This document shows, piece by piece, positions 1 to 9,433 of a stretch of DNA of 64,000 bases. The notes under the pieces are model-generated. The model saw nothing but the letters and a program-made list of their open reading frames with translations, was not told the origin of the DNA and did not search any database. Source of the stretch: Auricularia sp. M13 (lineage: Eukaryota; Basidiomycota; Agaricomycetes; Auriculariales; Auriculariaceae); the NCBI GenBank assembly GCA_037042915.1, contig CM073199.1:930001-994000 (forward strand), given 5' to 3'. Numbering within the stretch: position 1 is the stretch's first letter; every line of letters starts with the position of its first letter. The position numbers and the translations under genes were made by a program.

Positions 1-3000
1 AATAAATCAGAACGATGAGGGAGGGAACACCGCAGGACCTACTTGTGCGCGGTATCCATGGTTGCGTGCGCAGCGAGTCCCAAACGATACTCGTCCGACT
101 CGTGCAGCTTGCTATACTTGCCGACCATGTCGCGATCGTCACACGCAGAGTGCGTGATGCGCATTAGATCACGACACTCGAGGTGCGGCTGCTCGATAAA
201 CGTCTTCATCCGTTCGGTACGAGTAACGAAGTATTTGGCTTTGAAGTCTGAAGTCGGGTCCATATACAAGTCCAACTTGCCGCTATAGTTGAACATGCTG
301 ACAATTTCGGGATCCCAGATGACAACTGCGGTGTCGCCGTCGTAGTCGCCTCCCGCCAACTTGCTCGCGAGAGAGCGTACACCTTTGCTGGAGAACACGA
401 TGACGTCCCGGTACTGGTAAAGCTCGGGCTTATAGACAGCCCGGACCTAAAGCCTGCCATTAGCACCTGTGCGCCGCTGTTGGGAGCAAGCAAACCTTCT
501 GAATGTCGCAGGGAAGGCGGACCGGGTTACGATATATCTACAATGCACCGTCAGCGTTTTACACGACCTTCTGAGATTTTCTATCAATTAGACTGACCAG
601 GACGTCCCCAATGAGATGATTGACCGTTCTGCCTGAATTGTCTGAGAGCTTCTGCGAGGAGGAAAGAAAAATCTCGTCCTCCTCAAGAGCGCCAGTGATA
701 TCTTGAAAATTGTCAACATCAGACTTGGCGCGGAAAATGATATGCAAACCAGATATGATCATGCCTTTAGAGAGTGATGAGCAAGAAGAAAAGCGAACAT
801 TTGTTCTGTGCGAACCTTCGGCAGACATTGGGATTTCTACTCTGAACTTCTTCAGATACTGGTCGCTCGACGTGCACAGGATTGCGCGAATATCGGCGCG
901 CAGAAGGGAGCAAGTGCCGGGGTTGAAGCCAGCGAGCAGCATTTGCAGTGCCCTGGCGCTTGCGCTGGTGTATGCCTGCGCGCTCGCCGTGTCCAAGCCG
1001 GAGACGGTCCCGGCAGTCGTGCTCTCCGGTTGGTCTTCTTCTTCATCAGGATCATCCTCGTCGTCGTCGTTGTCGCCGCCGAGCGCGTCACTAGGTACGG
1101 GCAAATCGTCGTCGCCGTCCTTGCGCTCGCGATACCAAAGGCCCTTAGCTCGGGAAGCAGCGCCGGCGGCTTGTGCGCGCCGCATAGACGTCACACCACC
1201 CAGCTGCAGGTGTTAGATGGACCACAGCAGTCCTAACCAGGGGACTTACTGTGTCGATAGTCTGCGCCACCTTGACGCAATCATCGTATGTCTCCCATGT
1301 GGTCAAAGTATCAAAATCTTCAAGCCAAGTCAGTCTTGTTTTATGCTTTGGAACAAAAGGTGCGGACCATTCTGCAGCTTGCCCTGGAATCTTTCCGAGA
1401 TTGTCTCCCGCATGGGCTTCATGGTTGGATCAGCGGCCTTCATATCCTTGCATTCAGCGTCTTTGAAGGAGTTGGAATCAAGATTGATGATAGATAGACC
1501 GGATATCCGTGAAGGAGTCTTGATTCTTGCCGGACGAAGATGCTCGAGAATGAGGCGCGCAACGTCAAGCGGTTGCCCCTCCCGCGGCTCAAGGGTGGGG
1601 TACTGGATCTTGATTTGCGAGGGGCGCAACCACACGCGCGGTTCGTTCGGGTCGTCGGCACCGTCCATGGACTGGTCAGCCTCCACCAAAACACCCTGGC
1701 GCAAGACTGTGAGCACAATGTAAGGGGCGAAGGCGTCGAAGCGGCACACCTTTGCACCAGCCAAACGAAATTGTATGGCCATACAGCGGTCCGTCAGACC
1801 CAGTACCGAGTGCACTAGGTTGAACCCAGCGCGATTCATCAAGCCCCAACCATCGGTCATAATTTCGCGCGACGCAGCAGTGTCCTTATTTTTACCATTC
1901 GCATCTACAAACAGCAAATCGTCAGCGGGTAGTGTAGAAAGCAGAAAACTACACGTACAGATATCAGGCATGAATCTTATGTTCTCCGGCTTAAGCTGGC
2001 AGATGGGTACAGAATTTGATGTCCCAAGGGCAAAGCGCGCAATCTTGACCATGGTGAATTCTGATATATCGAGCATCAAGCCAGGAGAAACTTACATATT
2101 TCTGCATTGACTGTTCACAATTATGCACGAACGGATTATGCTGGTCCATGAATTCCAAGAATTCCATAGCATTAGCAGGCACGGGGATATTGAGGTGTTT
2201 GTGCTGCGGCAACGTATGGCGTGTACGGTATAAGAAGCGCTTGGTCTGCGGCCATCCAAACCTCAGACGACGTGCAGCCAACAAGGATATCAGCACGTAC
2301 CTGCTCCTTGGAATACACCGCCTGGTAAACCCGGCCCATGATGACGAAAGGCCGCGTGAAGAAGTCCGTCCACTCCTCGGTCTTCTGAGTCCTGTATGTC
2401 TTCTTCGATATCGAGACCGGTATCCAGTTTTCGGACCCATGGCGGGAGAAGCGGCAGGACGGGCCCAGCGCGACGGGCATGAAGACCGCGTAATATTTCT
2501 CCTCGTCTGGTCCAGGCTTCTCGCGCGCGCGAATCGAAAGGCAATATTGGACCTTGCCGCCATACCAGGGCTTGCCAGGTACGACATCCTTCGACGCGTC
2601 GCCCCCAAACCCTGCCGTGCAGTTGGCCGCGATGGCTTTGGCCTCGATATCGGCTTCTTGGAGAACGCTGGGCTGAAAAGACGCAATCAGCTCATGGACA
2701 CGGGTTGCTCAGTCCCAACGCACAGGAAACGACTCAAGGTCGTTAGAGCACTTCATAGCCTCGAGCAAAGCCCGGACGCCGTCCACGTTGTTGCTCATCT
2801 TGACGGCGTTCATCTTCTCGTCCGAAAGCTTCTCGAGCGCATCCGGATGACGCGCGGCAGCCCAGACGACAACGAACGGCGCGCGCGCGAGCGCACGCAG
2901 GTGCTTCTCCGAGTGCGCGACAAAGAAGGGGCGCATCTCCGTCAGCGACTTGCCGCGGAATCGCTGGATGGTCCAAGTTTCCAGCGACGGCGGCGCAGTC

Positions 3001-3105
3001 GGTTTGGGCATAAGCAATGCCCGGCCCGATGCAACGACTGTGTTGTCCGGCGGCGCGGGCAACTCTTCGTCCACCACAGTCTCGGAGAGCGAGCGCGAGG
3101 TGTCT
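1..3105 (-). CDS. RNA-dependent RNA polymerase, QDE-1/RdRP family (3' end outside window)
   Basis: Eukaryotic cellular RdRP, which makes double-stranded RNA for RNA silencing. Reading right to left, a segment near 2170-2500 has LGPSCRFSRHGSENW and FFTRPFVIMGRVYQ, typical of the start of the fungal RdRP domain. Next come FLEFMDQHNPF and KIARFALGTSNSVP (2000-2200), then IMTDGWGLMNRAG, IQFRLAGAKV and VWLRPSQIKIQYP (1600-1900). LAGFNPGTCSLLRADI and FRVEIPMSAE follow near 830-960, and the catalytic loop GGDYDGD lies at about 331-351. Many short introns interrupt the frame. One at about 2650-2700 (donor GTGCGT, acceptor TTTTCAG) joins the core in frame to an upstream exon covering about 2705-3105. 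The last visible exon stops at a donor near base 42, so the gene continues beyond the window. The amino terminus is uncertain and may include the basic region at 3120-3979. The three Asp of DYDGD are present, so the enzyme is probably active. Confidence 0.9.
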
Positions 3106-3119
3106 ATGCTCTCTACGGG

Positions 3120-3979
3120 TTATTCAACAGACAGGGTAAGCCGAAGCCCAGGTAAAAACAGAAGGCGGGATAATGACGCACTCCTCTTCAAAACGAAACC
3201 CTTCAGCGTGCTTTGCTTAGCTGAGAAATTAACGTAAGGACTTGACAAAAAAAGGCTCAAGGCATGCGCGTACCTCCGTCTTCGCTCTCGCGTTTCTTCC
3301 CCGCTTTGGCCTTGGCAGGCGTCTTCCCTTTCTTCTTCTTAGACGTCGAAGGTCCCTCGTCGTCTGAGCCAGCTGCCCTTTTGGCCTTTTTGGCCGGCGG
3401 CTGCTTGACTTCGACGACCTCGTCGTCGTCCGAAAGCGCAGCCGTCTTGCGTTTCTGCCCTCCAGGAGCAGGAGTATCCTTTGCTGCCACAGTATTCGCG
3501 CGTGCACGCTTCGACTCAGGTTGCGGTTCCGGCTCCGGGGAAGCGGACGGGGACGCGTACTTGCGCTTTCCAGAGGCTTTGGAGGTGTTCTTGACCGGTG
3601 CGGGATTTTCGTCGCCATCAGCGTCGCCAACGAGCGTCTTATTCGAATCGCGGTGTGCGAGGGTCCGTTGTTTCTCGAGGGGCTCGCTGGGCTCGGCCTC
3701 CTTAGACTTCTCGGGCACGGTGTCTGCGCTGACGGCGGAGACCATGCTGGTGTTGTTGCTGCGCAACTCCTCGGCCTGCTGTACGAGCACCTGCGTCGGC
3801 GGGAGGTCGGGACAATCCTGAGCGGCCGTCAGAATTAATGAGGCCGCATACCGGAGACATGTATGTATACCTGACTCAGGCCCTCTAATAGCTCGTCGTC
3901 TTCTCGTTCGCCGGTCAGTCAAAATCTGGGACCTAGCTGCAGTGACGCTCAACTCACCAATTTCCGGAATATCGGCCAT
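3120..3979 (-). CDS. Basic low-complexity, probably nuclear protein; separate gene or amino terminus of the adjacent RdRP
   Basis: The ATG at 3979 starts MADIPEI. Two small introns (donors near 3957 and 3870) are needed to reach an acidic stretch (EDDELLEGL) and then a long exon rich in Lys, Ser, Pro and Glu. That exon has nuclear-localisation-like clusters (KKAKRAAGS, KKKKGKTPAK). At about 3274 a good donor (GGAG|GTACGC) and a 53-base intron lead to an exon reading AKQSTLKGFVLKRSASLSRL. The QSTLKGFV in it resembles a PCNA-binding PIP box (inference only). That frame meets a TAA at 3120, which would make this a separate protein of roughly 240 residues. Alternatively, a further short intron could join it to the RdRP exon at 3105. 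I cannot decide between the two, and no enzymatic domain is recognised. Confidence 0.5.
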
Positions 3980-6900
3980 TCACCGCGTCGTCCAGTGTTC
4001 TTCGGTGTACTTCAGAGATGTGTAAATGTCGCGCGAAATGCTGGCAGCGAGAATTCGGCAGGTTGGGAGGGGAAGAGTGTGCAAGGGAGGTCGAAAGGGA
4101 ATCGGCCGAGTCCGGTTGACTCTCGCGCGCAGAACGAACGAACAAGATTCCAGCACGGAGAATATAATCGCGCTGAAGTTCGAAGGTCGAACAGAGCAGC
4201 CAACGTCGCGGCGCTATCTGCGCGGAATGTCAGATTGGCGCCGGCGCTGGAGGACGCCGCAGGACAGCGCGCACCAGTATAACGCGCGCAAACACGGAAA
4301 ATCGCGTGGATACCGCGCGGTATGTCGGTCGGGCAAGGGGTATGGTGGTATAGCACGTCGGTGGTGCTGCAGCGGCTTGGCCGGAAGCAAGTCGCGTTCG
4401 TCGTTCGGATAACGCCGCAATGTCCGTCCCGAAAGCCGCCACAATCGCGGAAATAATCCTGCTAGCAGATCGCGGGATCAGTATGGGTGAGGCTAAATTG
4501 CTGAGCGCGACGGTGGAGGTACTGACAAGAGTGTGAGAATGTGAGAGATGAATAACCGTCGAGGGAACGCGACCCTCAGCAGCATCGAAGTCGTGCACGT
4601 GATCCAGTATAAAGCAGTGTGACGTCGTGATCTTGAAGACTGCGAGCTCTTGCAGCAATGACTTGAGGAGGACACGTGCGTGCATAGCGAAGGCGTGAGC
4701 TGCACGCGTGCACGGTGAAGACTTCGAGTAGCAACATCATAGGTTCGTGGTATCTCTGGTATTTGGCGAAGCAGGGCACAGACCGCACACGCTAAGTAGT
4801 TCAATATCTGGCTATGAGAACGGAGATGAAACCAGCCGTACAGTATGCAACTGAAGTGCCCGCTGAAACGATGACGTTAGATTCGCTGGAACGTGTGCTG
4901 CAAGGGGACTCACGTCTAGCCCGGGCACGGGCAGCGCCGCATTAGATATCGATTAATTCCATTGGGATCGCCTCCTCCTCTTTGCGCACGGCCCGCGTAT
5001 GGACGAATACCACGAACCGGCCGCCAGCAGAAGATCAGCCGGGCTGAAATCCATAACCGACTCAGTCAGCCGCGAACGAGACGCCGATGGAAGGCAGACA
5101 GACCTCGGAAAACTGGGAGTGTCGAAGAGCCCGTGACGCATAGATGCCTACAGATTGTAGAAGCCAGCGGTGGATCGCTCGCCGCGTCCTGAAGCTGAAG
5201 CCCGTGCAACTTCCACCGTCTGCCTGAAGGAATAAACGACCCAGTTAGCCGCGAACGACACGCGTACAGAAGGCAGACACACCTCGAGGAACCGTTGGCA
5301 AGGGTGCTGGAGAGCCTGTGGCATACACGCTTACAGATTGTACTGAGGAAGCCGGTGGTGGATCGCTCGCAGTCTTCTCGCAGAAAGCCCGCTTCACCGT
5401 CTGCCTGCTCCTACCCTGCGCACATTAGTGGGTGAAGCAAGTAGCGCTTGACGGGGATGCAGGCGTACCGGCGCCAACGAAGCCGAAGGTCGTTGTGCGG
5501 GCACGAGGCTTTTCGTGCAGGCAGCAACCCGGCCCAGGTAATATACTGTATAACTTCAAGAAGAAAGGATGAACGTCACAGCCTGGGCCCTGCTAATCCT
5601 GGACGCGTTGTTCAATGACCCGTAGCAGCGAAACTGGAGAATAGAACGCACCTAGCAAGCTCGGTTCTACGGTGCGAAGCCAGCACGACCAGGCCACTCG
5701 ACGAATGTGGCGCGCCCAGCACGATACGATAGGCAGTCAGCAAGGCAAGGCGTGGACAGGGTGTGCTGTTGTATCGCGCGTCCAAAATTGCTCCTTGTTC
5801 GCGTCCAAACGGTGCCAGCGAGCAGCGCATAATTCGGCGTGCAGAGCGACGACGACGAGCTCGCGCGCTATAGCAAGGCCGCCCTCCAGAACGCGCATAC
5901 ATCGCCAACACGGCGCGAAGAACTTATATCCGAGCGCGGCAGCCGTTCGCCGCTTCCGAACGGCACGTGCGAACCAAGGGCCAGATGGTAAATCTGGGGC
6001 CCCAGGCAGGTTGGGGCATGTTCTGTTCAATCGTCCGGTTATTAATGAATCACAGACCAAGTTGATTATTTAGAGCGTAATACCCACTGTAGGCGCGTAC
6101 ATGGGTTGCTTGAAGTGCATTTTGAAGGAGCGCCTTGGGTTCAGCGATTTTCAGCGAATGCGGTCAATGACAACCGCTTTCAAGCGAAACGCCGGGGCTT
6201 GCCGATCGGTCAACCGACGACACTCACGCCGTCGTTTGAGAGGGGATTTTCATTGAAGACGGTGGATAGCATGACTTGATTTGACGGCCATAGCTATCGT
6301 AATGAAAGAAATATTTTATAATGTGATGCATATGCTGTGATTTTCGCGAGTGCTCAGGACTAACAGGATGAAGGACTACTCAGAGCTTACTGCCACTGGC
6401 ATGGCGCCAATCTCTCTGAGCAGAACGCGTAGAAAGTTTCGAAGGCAGGATGTCCGATAACGACCCGTATAACAACTCTTAGATATCGAATATCCCCGTG
6501 TCATTTGGACACTGGACGCCCGGCCGCATTCACGGGAACCGCAGCGTGCATACCATCGACATCATATTCATCGCGTGATGGACTGCAGCACGCAGGGACC
6601 CGCATACACAGCGCGCCGAACAAATGGCGGGGGCGTAGGCCAAGTTCGTGTGCCACTTTGCCGGCGTACTCTGGTATGCCCTACTTGCGTTCATCCGGTC
6701 GCCAGTCCACACCACTTGAAAAAATGGATGTCCTGGAGAAGTTGCCTGGCTGTCGCGCTCCTTCTGCGTCGGAACGGGCAATGACACAACTGTGACAGCT
6801 GCAGCAATCTGCGGCCGCGCGTGACGCGTCGCGGCACGGTCGAGACCTGTTCCAGAGTCCCGCCACGGGCTTGAGGCAGCTCTTGGGACAGCAATAGAGG

Positions 6901-7047
6901 GCCAAAGTCCACAGTGCGAGGAGAGAAAAGAGAAGGTTCAATGCATTGAAATTGCTGCTACATTCGAGTTTCGAAGCAACACCTGCAGCGACGCGACAGG
7001 TCAGCTAAGGGAGTCAATGAACAATGACTGAGGACAACTTACAGCGT
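3980..7047. other. 3-kb stretch without a supported gene
   Basis: Only short open frames occur, on both strands, none with plausible exon structure, conserved motifs or codon bias like the neighbouring genes. It probably contains the promoter of the minus-strand gene starting at 3979 and degenerate repeated DNA (see the tandem repeat near 5.05-5.41 kb). A remnant of an old mobile element cannot be excluded. Confidence 0.5.
5050..5407. repeat. Degenerate two-copy tandem repeat, unit about 179 bases
   Basis: Matching blocks occur in the same order in two adjacent copies: GCCGCGAACGA at 5069 and 5248, AAGGCAGACA at 5091 and 5270, CTTACAGATTGTA or CCTACAGATTGTA near 5150 and 5330, GGTGGATCGCTCGC near 5169 and 5349, and CACCGTCTGCCTG near 5214 and 5395. 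The spacing is 179 to 181 bases. Each unit carries AGGCAGAC near its left end and GTCTGCCT at its right end, which are inverted complements, so each unit could fold back on itself. No coding frame runs through it. Confidence 0.75.
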
Positions 7048-7531
7048 CTATTTCGACTTGGCTGCGTGCTCCGCCTCCTTCTCGGAGAGCGTCTGCTCAG
7101 CGTTTGCCTGCGCATGCAAAGTTCAAGTCGGTGCGGGTGAACACCAATAGACCAAGTGATACGCACGAGCTCCTTCTTTGCTGCCTCAATCTGCATTACA
7201 GTTCAATGAGCATCAAGAGGCTCGAGAAAAGTAAGGAATTTGCGCACCGTCTCGCGCAGCTTCCTGAGCTTCTCGATCTCCTGCTGGTGCACGTACTGGT
7301 CTGCGCAAAATATCCCAATTATTACGCGTAGGCTGAGATTAGAATACGCATACCCTCTTGCGCCTTCTCCTTCGCGCTGTAGCCAGGTGAGTAACGCACG
7401 AAGCCATGGGTTTAGACGTACCTGAATCCCTTGGACTGGGCAACGCTGCCCTCGCTGCGGACCTGGCCGCCGCTCATGAAGCGCCGTCCGGCGAGCGCGC
7501 GGGTCTGGCGGAGAACGGAACGACCGAGCAT
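7048..7531 (-). CDS. INH1: Mitochondrial F1F0-ATPase inhibitor protein (IF1 family)
   Basis: A small mitochondrial-matrix protein that blocks ATP hydrolysis by F1-ATPase when the membrane potential collapses. The ATG at 7531 starts MLGRSVLRQTRALAGRRFMS, an Arg-rich, acid-free targeting sequence. It is followed by SGGQVRSEGSVAQSKGF, then after short introns by SAKEKAQE, DQYVHQQEIEKLRKLRE, IEAAKKEL and AEQTLSEKEAEHAAKSK, ending at a stop at 7048. The order basic-Gly-rich inhibitory segment, then KE/QE-rich heptads forming an antiparallel coiled coil, matches IF1, as does a length near 85-90 residues. Introns are about 50 bases. It is divergent from ATP synthase subunit h, with only 93 bases between the two start codons, so the two may be co-regulated. 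Confidence 0.85.
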
Positions 7532-7624
7532 TGGGATTGTACGGGTGGTGGGTGTTGGTACGTTGGTAGACGAGGCTGAGCCGAACTCCGACCCGCACCC
7601 ATCCTATTTCTCGCTGTCATCACG
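7532..7624. promoter_or_regulatory. Shared bidirectional promoter between IF1 and ATP synthase subunit h genes
   Basis: The two start codons lie at 7531 (minus strand) and 7625 (plus strand), leaving 93 bases for both 5' leaders and any core promoter. No obvious TATA box is visible, but the segment contains CGTTGGTAGACGAGG and several GGTGGGTGTTGG-like GT-rich blocks. The compactness is what indicates a shared control region; the actual sites are not identified. Confidence 0.6.
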
Positions 7625-8162
7625 ATGCTCGGCCGCGCCGCTGCTGCCTCGGTACGCCCGCCTTGCGCGTATTTCTAATGTCGTTGTGCTGAACGACGAC
7701 GTGCAGCTCCGCCAGGCGCGCCACTTTAGCACGAGCTCTGTCGCGCGCAAAGGTGGGATTTATTATAATTTATCCGATCCGAATATACGATTAATTCTCT
7801 GTCTAGATCTCGTGCAGGACTTGTACCTCCGCGAACTGAAGGCATACAAGCCCGCGCCCGCCGTGCGTCCTATCAATTATTCGCGCACTTCATTGGTGGG
7901 CTGAAGATCATCGTTGCAGGCCAAGGACGCCCATGTCGGCGCCGTGAAGGACTTCCACGCGCCCGCCGCCCCGACCGCGCCCGAGCTCCCGTCCAACCTC
8001 GCGGCGGAGCTGTCGGCATACGACGCCGCGGACCCCGACCTCGTCGCGCCCGAGCCGTCCGCGACGCCCGCCGCGCAGCAGAGCACCGGCGGCGCGCCGG
8101 CCTTCCTCGCCTTCCTCGAGGCCGACATCCCCAAGAACGACCACCACCATGAGGGCCATTAG
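7625..8162 (+). CDS. ATP14: Mitochondrial ATP synthase subunit h
   Basis: A peripheral-stalk subunit of F1F0-ATP synthase at the inner mitochondrial membrane. Four exons can be read in frame: 7625-7651, 7707-7752, 7807-7862 and 7920-8162. They give a targeting sequence (MLGRAAAAS, then LRQARHFSTSSVARK) followed by DLVQDLYLRELKAYKPAP, the diagnostic motif of fungal subunit h. Next is a segment with AKDAHVGAVKDFHAP and APELPSNLAAELSAYDAADP, and an acidic His-rich carboxyl end (KNDHHHEGH). The introns are 53-57 bases with clear GT-AG ends. The predicted length of about 124 residues fits yeast Atp14. Its divergent neighbour encodes IF1, a regulator of the same complex. Confidence 0.88.
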
Positions 8163-9433
8163 AACTGGGTGGCGGGCATTGTCGCTTGAAGTCGGTGTAG
8201 AACTGCAAAATCGACTATTTTCAATGTTCAATTTCGGCGTTCGACTTGCACCTGTCGTTCTTGATTTCCGGTCATCGACGCAACGTGCTCTTCGTCCTCC
8301 GTTCTACTGCTGGCTGGCTATGGCCGTCTTGTGCCGTTGTCGAGCAGGCTTCTGAGTCTGTGATGCTCTGAGTTCTTCCCCGCCGATTTGCTGAATGCAC
8401 CGTTGGCAGTCAGTGTCACTTCGGGGCTTGGTTGGAAGCCTTGGTACAACTGTCTTGCTTCGACAGGTCTACTGGTTGTGGATGGCATCAAGCCCTTCTC
8501 TGGCAACCAATGTAAGTTTGCAACTTGTGACCCCTGCAACCTCGTTTGAGGCATCGCTGTGAATTTTGAGGATTCATTGAAAGAACTTGAAGGGGACATC
8601 AACTCAAAGATCTCTCAGAGCTTGAAGCATTGCTACAAGTATGTCTCAAATGTGGTCAGAGTGGTTGTGAAGACAGGTTCTTATGATTGTCGACGGTGGC
8701 TTGGTATGGAGCCTGCTCTCTCCAATGCTCTTGGTCTACATGTTGCGGTCTTTGTTGGCTTCCTCCTCTCCCGCTTTTATCCTGCTGCCCAGTCGCCCTT
8801 GTGTGCTCCCCTGGCACGTTTATACAAACGCTCAGCCCCTTGGCACCCCGGTCGGCAGGTTGCAACGGCCTCTGGGCTTGGCTGGCATTCCGGTCCCCGT
8901 CCAGGAGGTCCTCTTGTACCTTAGGTTTGGTCTGGTCTATCATACCGCTTATCCACACTCTCTCCACCCATCCCTTCCCCATGAGTGTCGTCTCAGAGAG
9001 TGATATAGCAGTCACCATGACACACATGGCATCTTTTCGGAGGGCAATGGGTTGTCGAAGCAGGCATAGCGTGTACCGCACTCCGAACTGGCCCATCGCG
9101 TCTGCCACTGCATGCGTACAGCCTTTTTGAAAGTAGCACACAGAGCCAATGCACTGTCAAGGGAGCGAGTCGACTCAGGTGGGTGTCGGTCTCAGCGAGT
9201 GACGAGCGCTCTGCTGTCCTCCTTTACTCCTCTACGTGTCAGAATACCCTGGCTGCTGCTGAAGTATCACCTTCCATAGTGAGTGTCTCTAGTACTTTGC
9301 CTGGATAATTCTATGCGGCACTGCCACTGCTCAGCAGGCTCCGGGTGGCGCCGGCAAATTTTCGTTAACTGTCCTCGGTTCAACACTCTCACCCGGCCGC
9401 CTTCGCTGGCTCGCCGCTCCCACCAACCGCAAC
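8163..9433. other. Intergenic 1.27 kb with unassigned open frames, possible repeat remnant
   Basis: Both strands of about 8560-9140 stay open for 120-160 codons in overlapping frames, but no domain, splice pattern or protein family is recognised. Base composition is lower in GC and richer in CT than in the flanking genes. This would fit an old transposon fragment or chance openness. The right end must hold the promoter of the RNA polymerase gene starting near 9434. Confidence 0.4.

Noticed and set aside
2148-3155. Plus-strand 335-codon frame opposite RdRP
   Set aside because: Arg-rich mirror of the polymerase exons; no domain.
6505-6795. Overlapping short open frames on both strands
   Set aside because: No motif or exon chain; consistent with chance.
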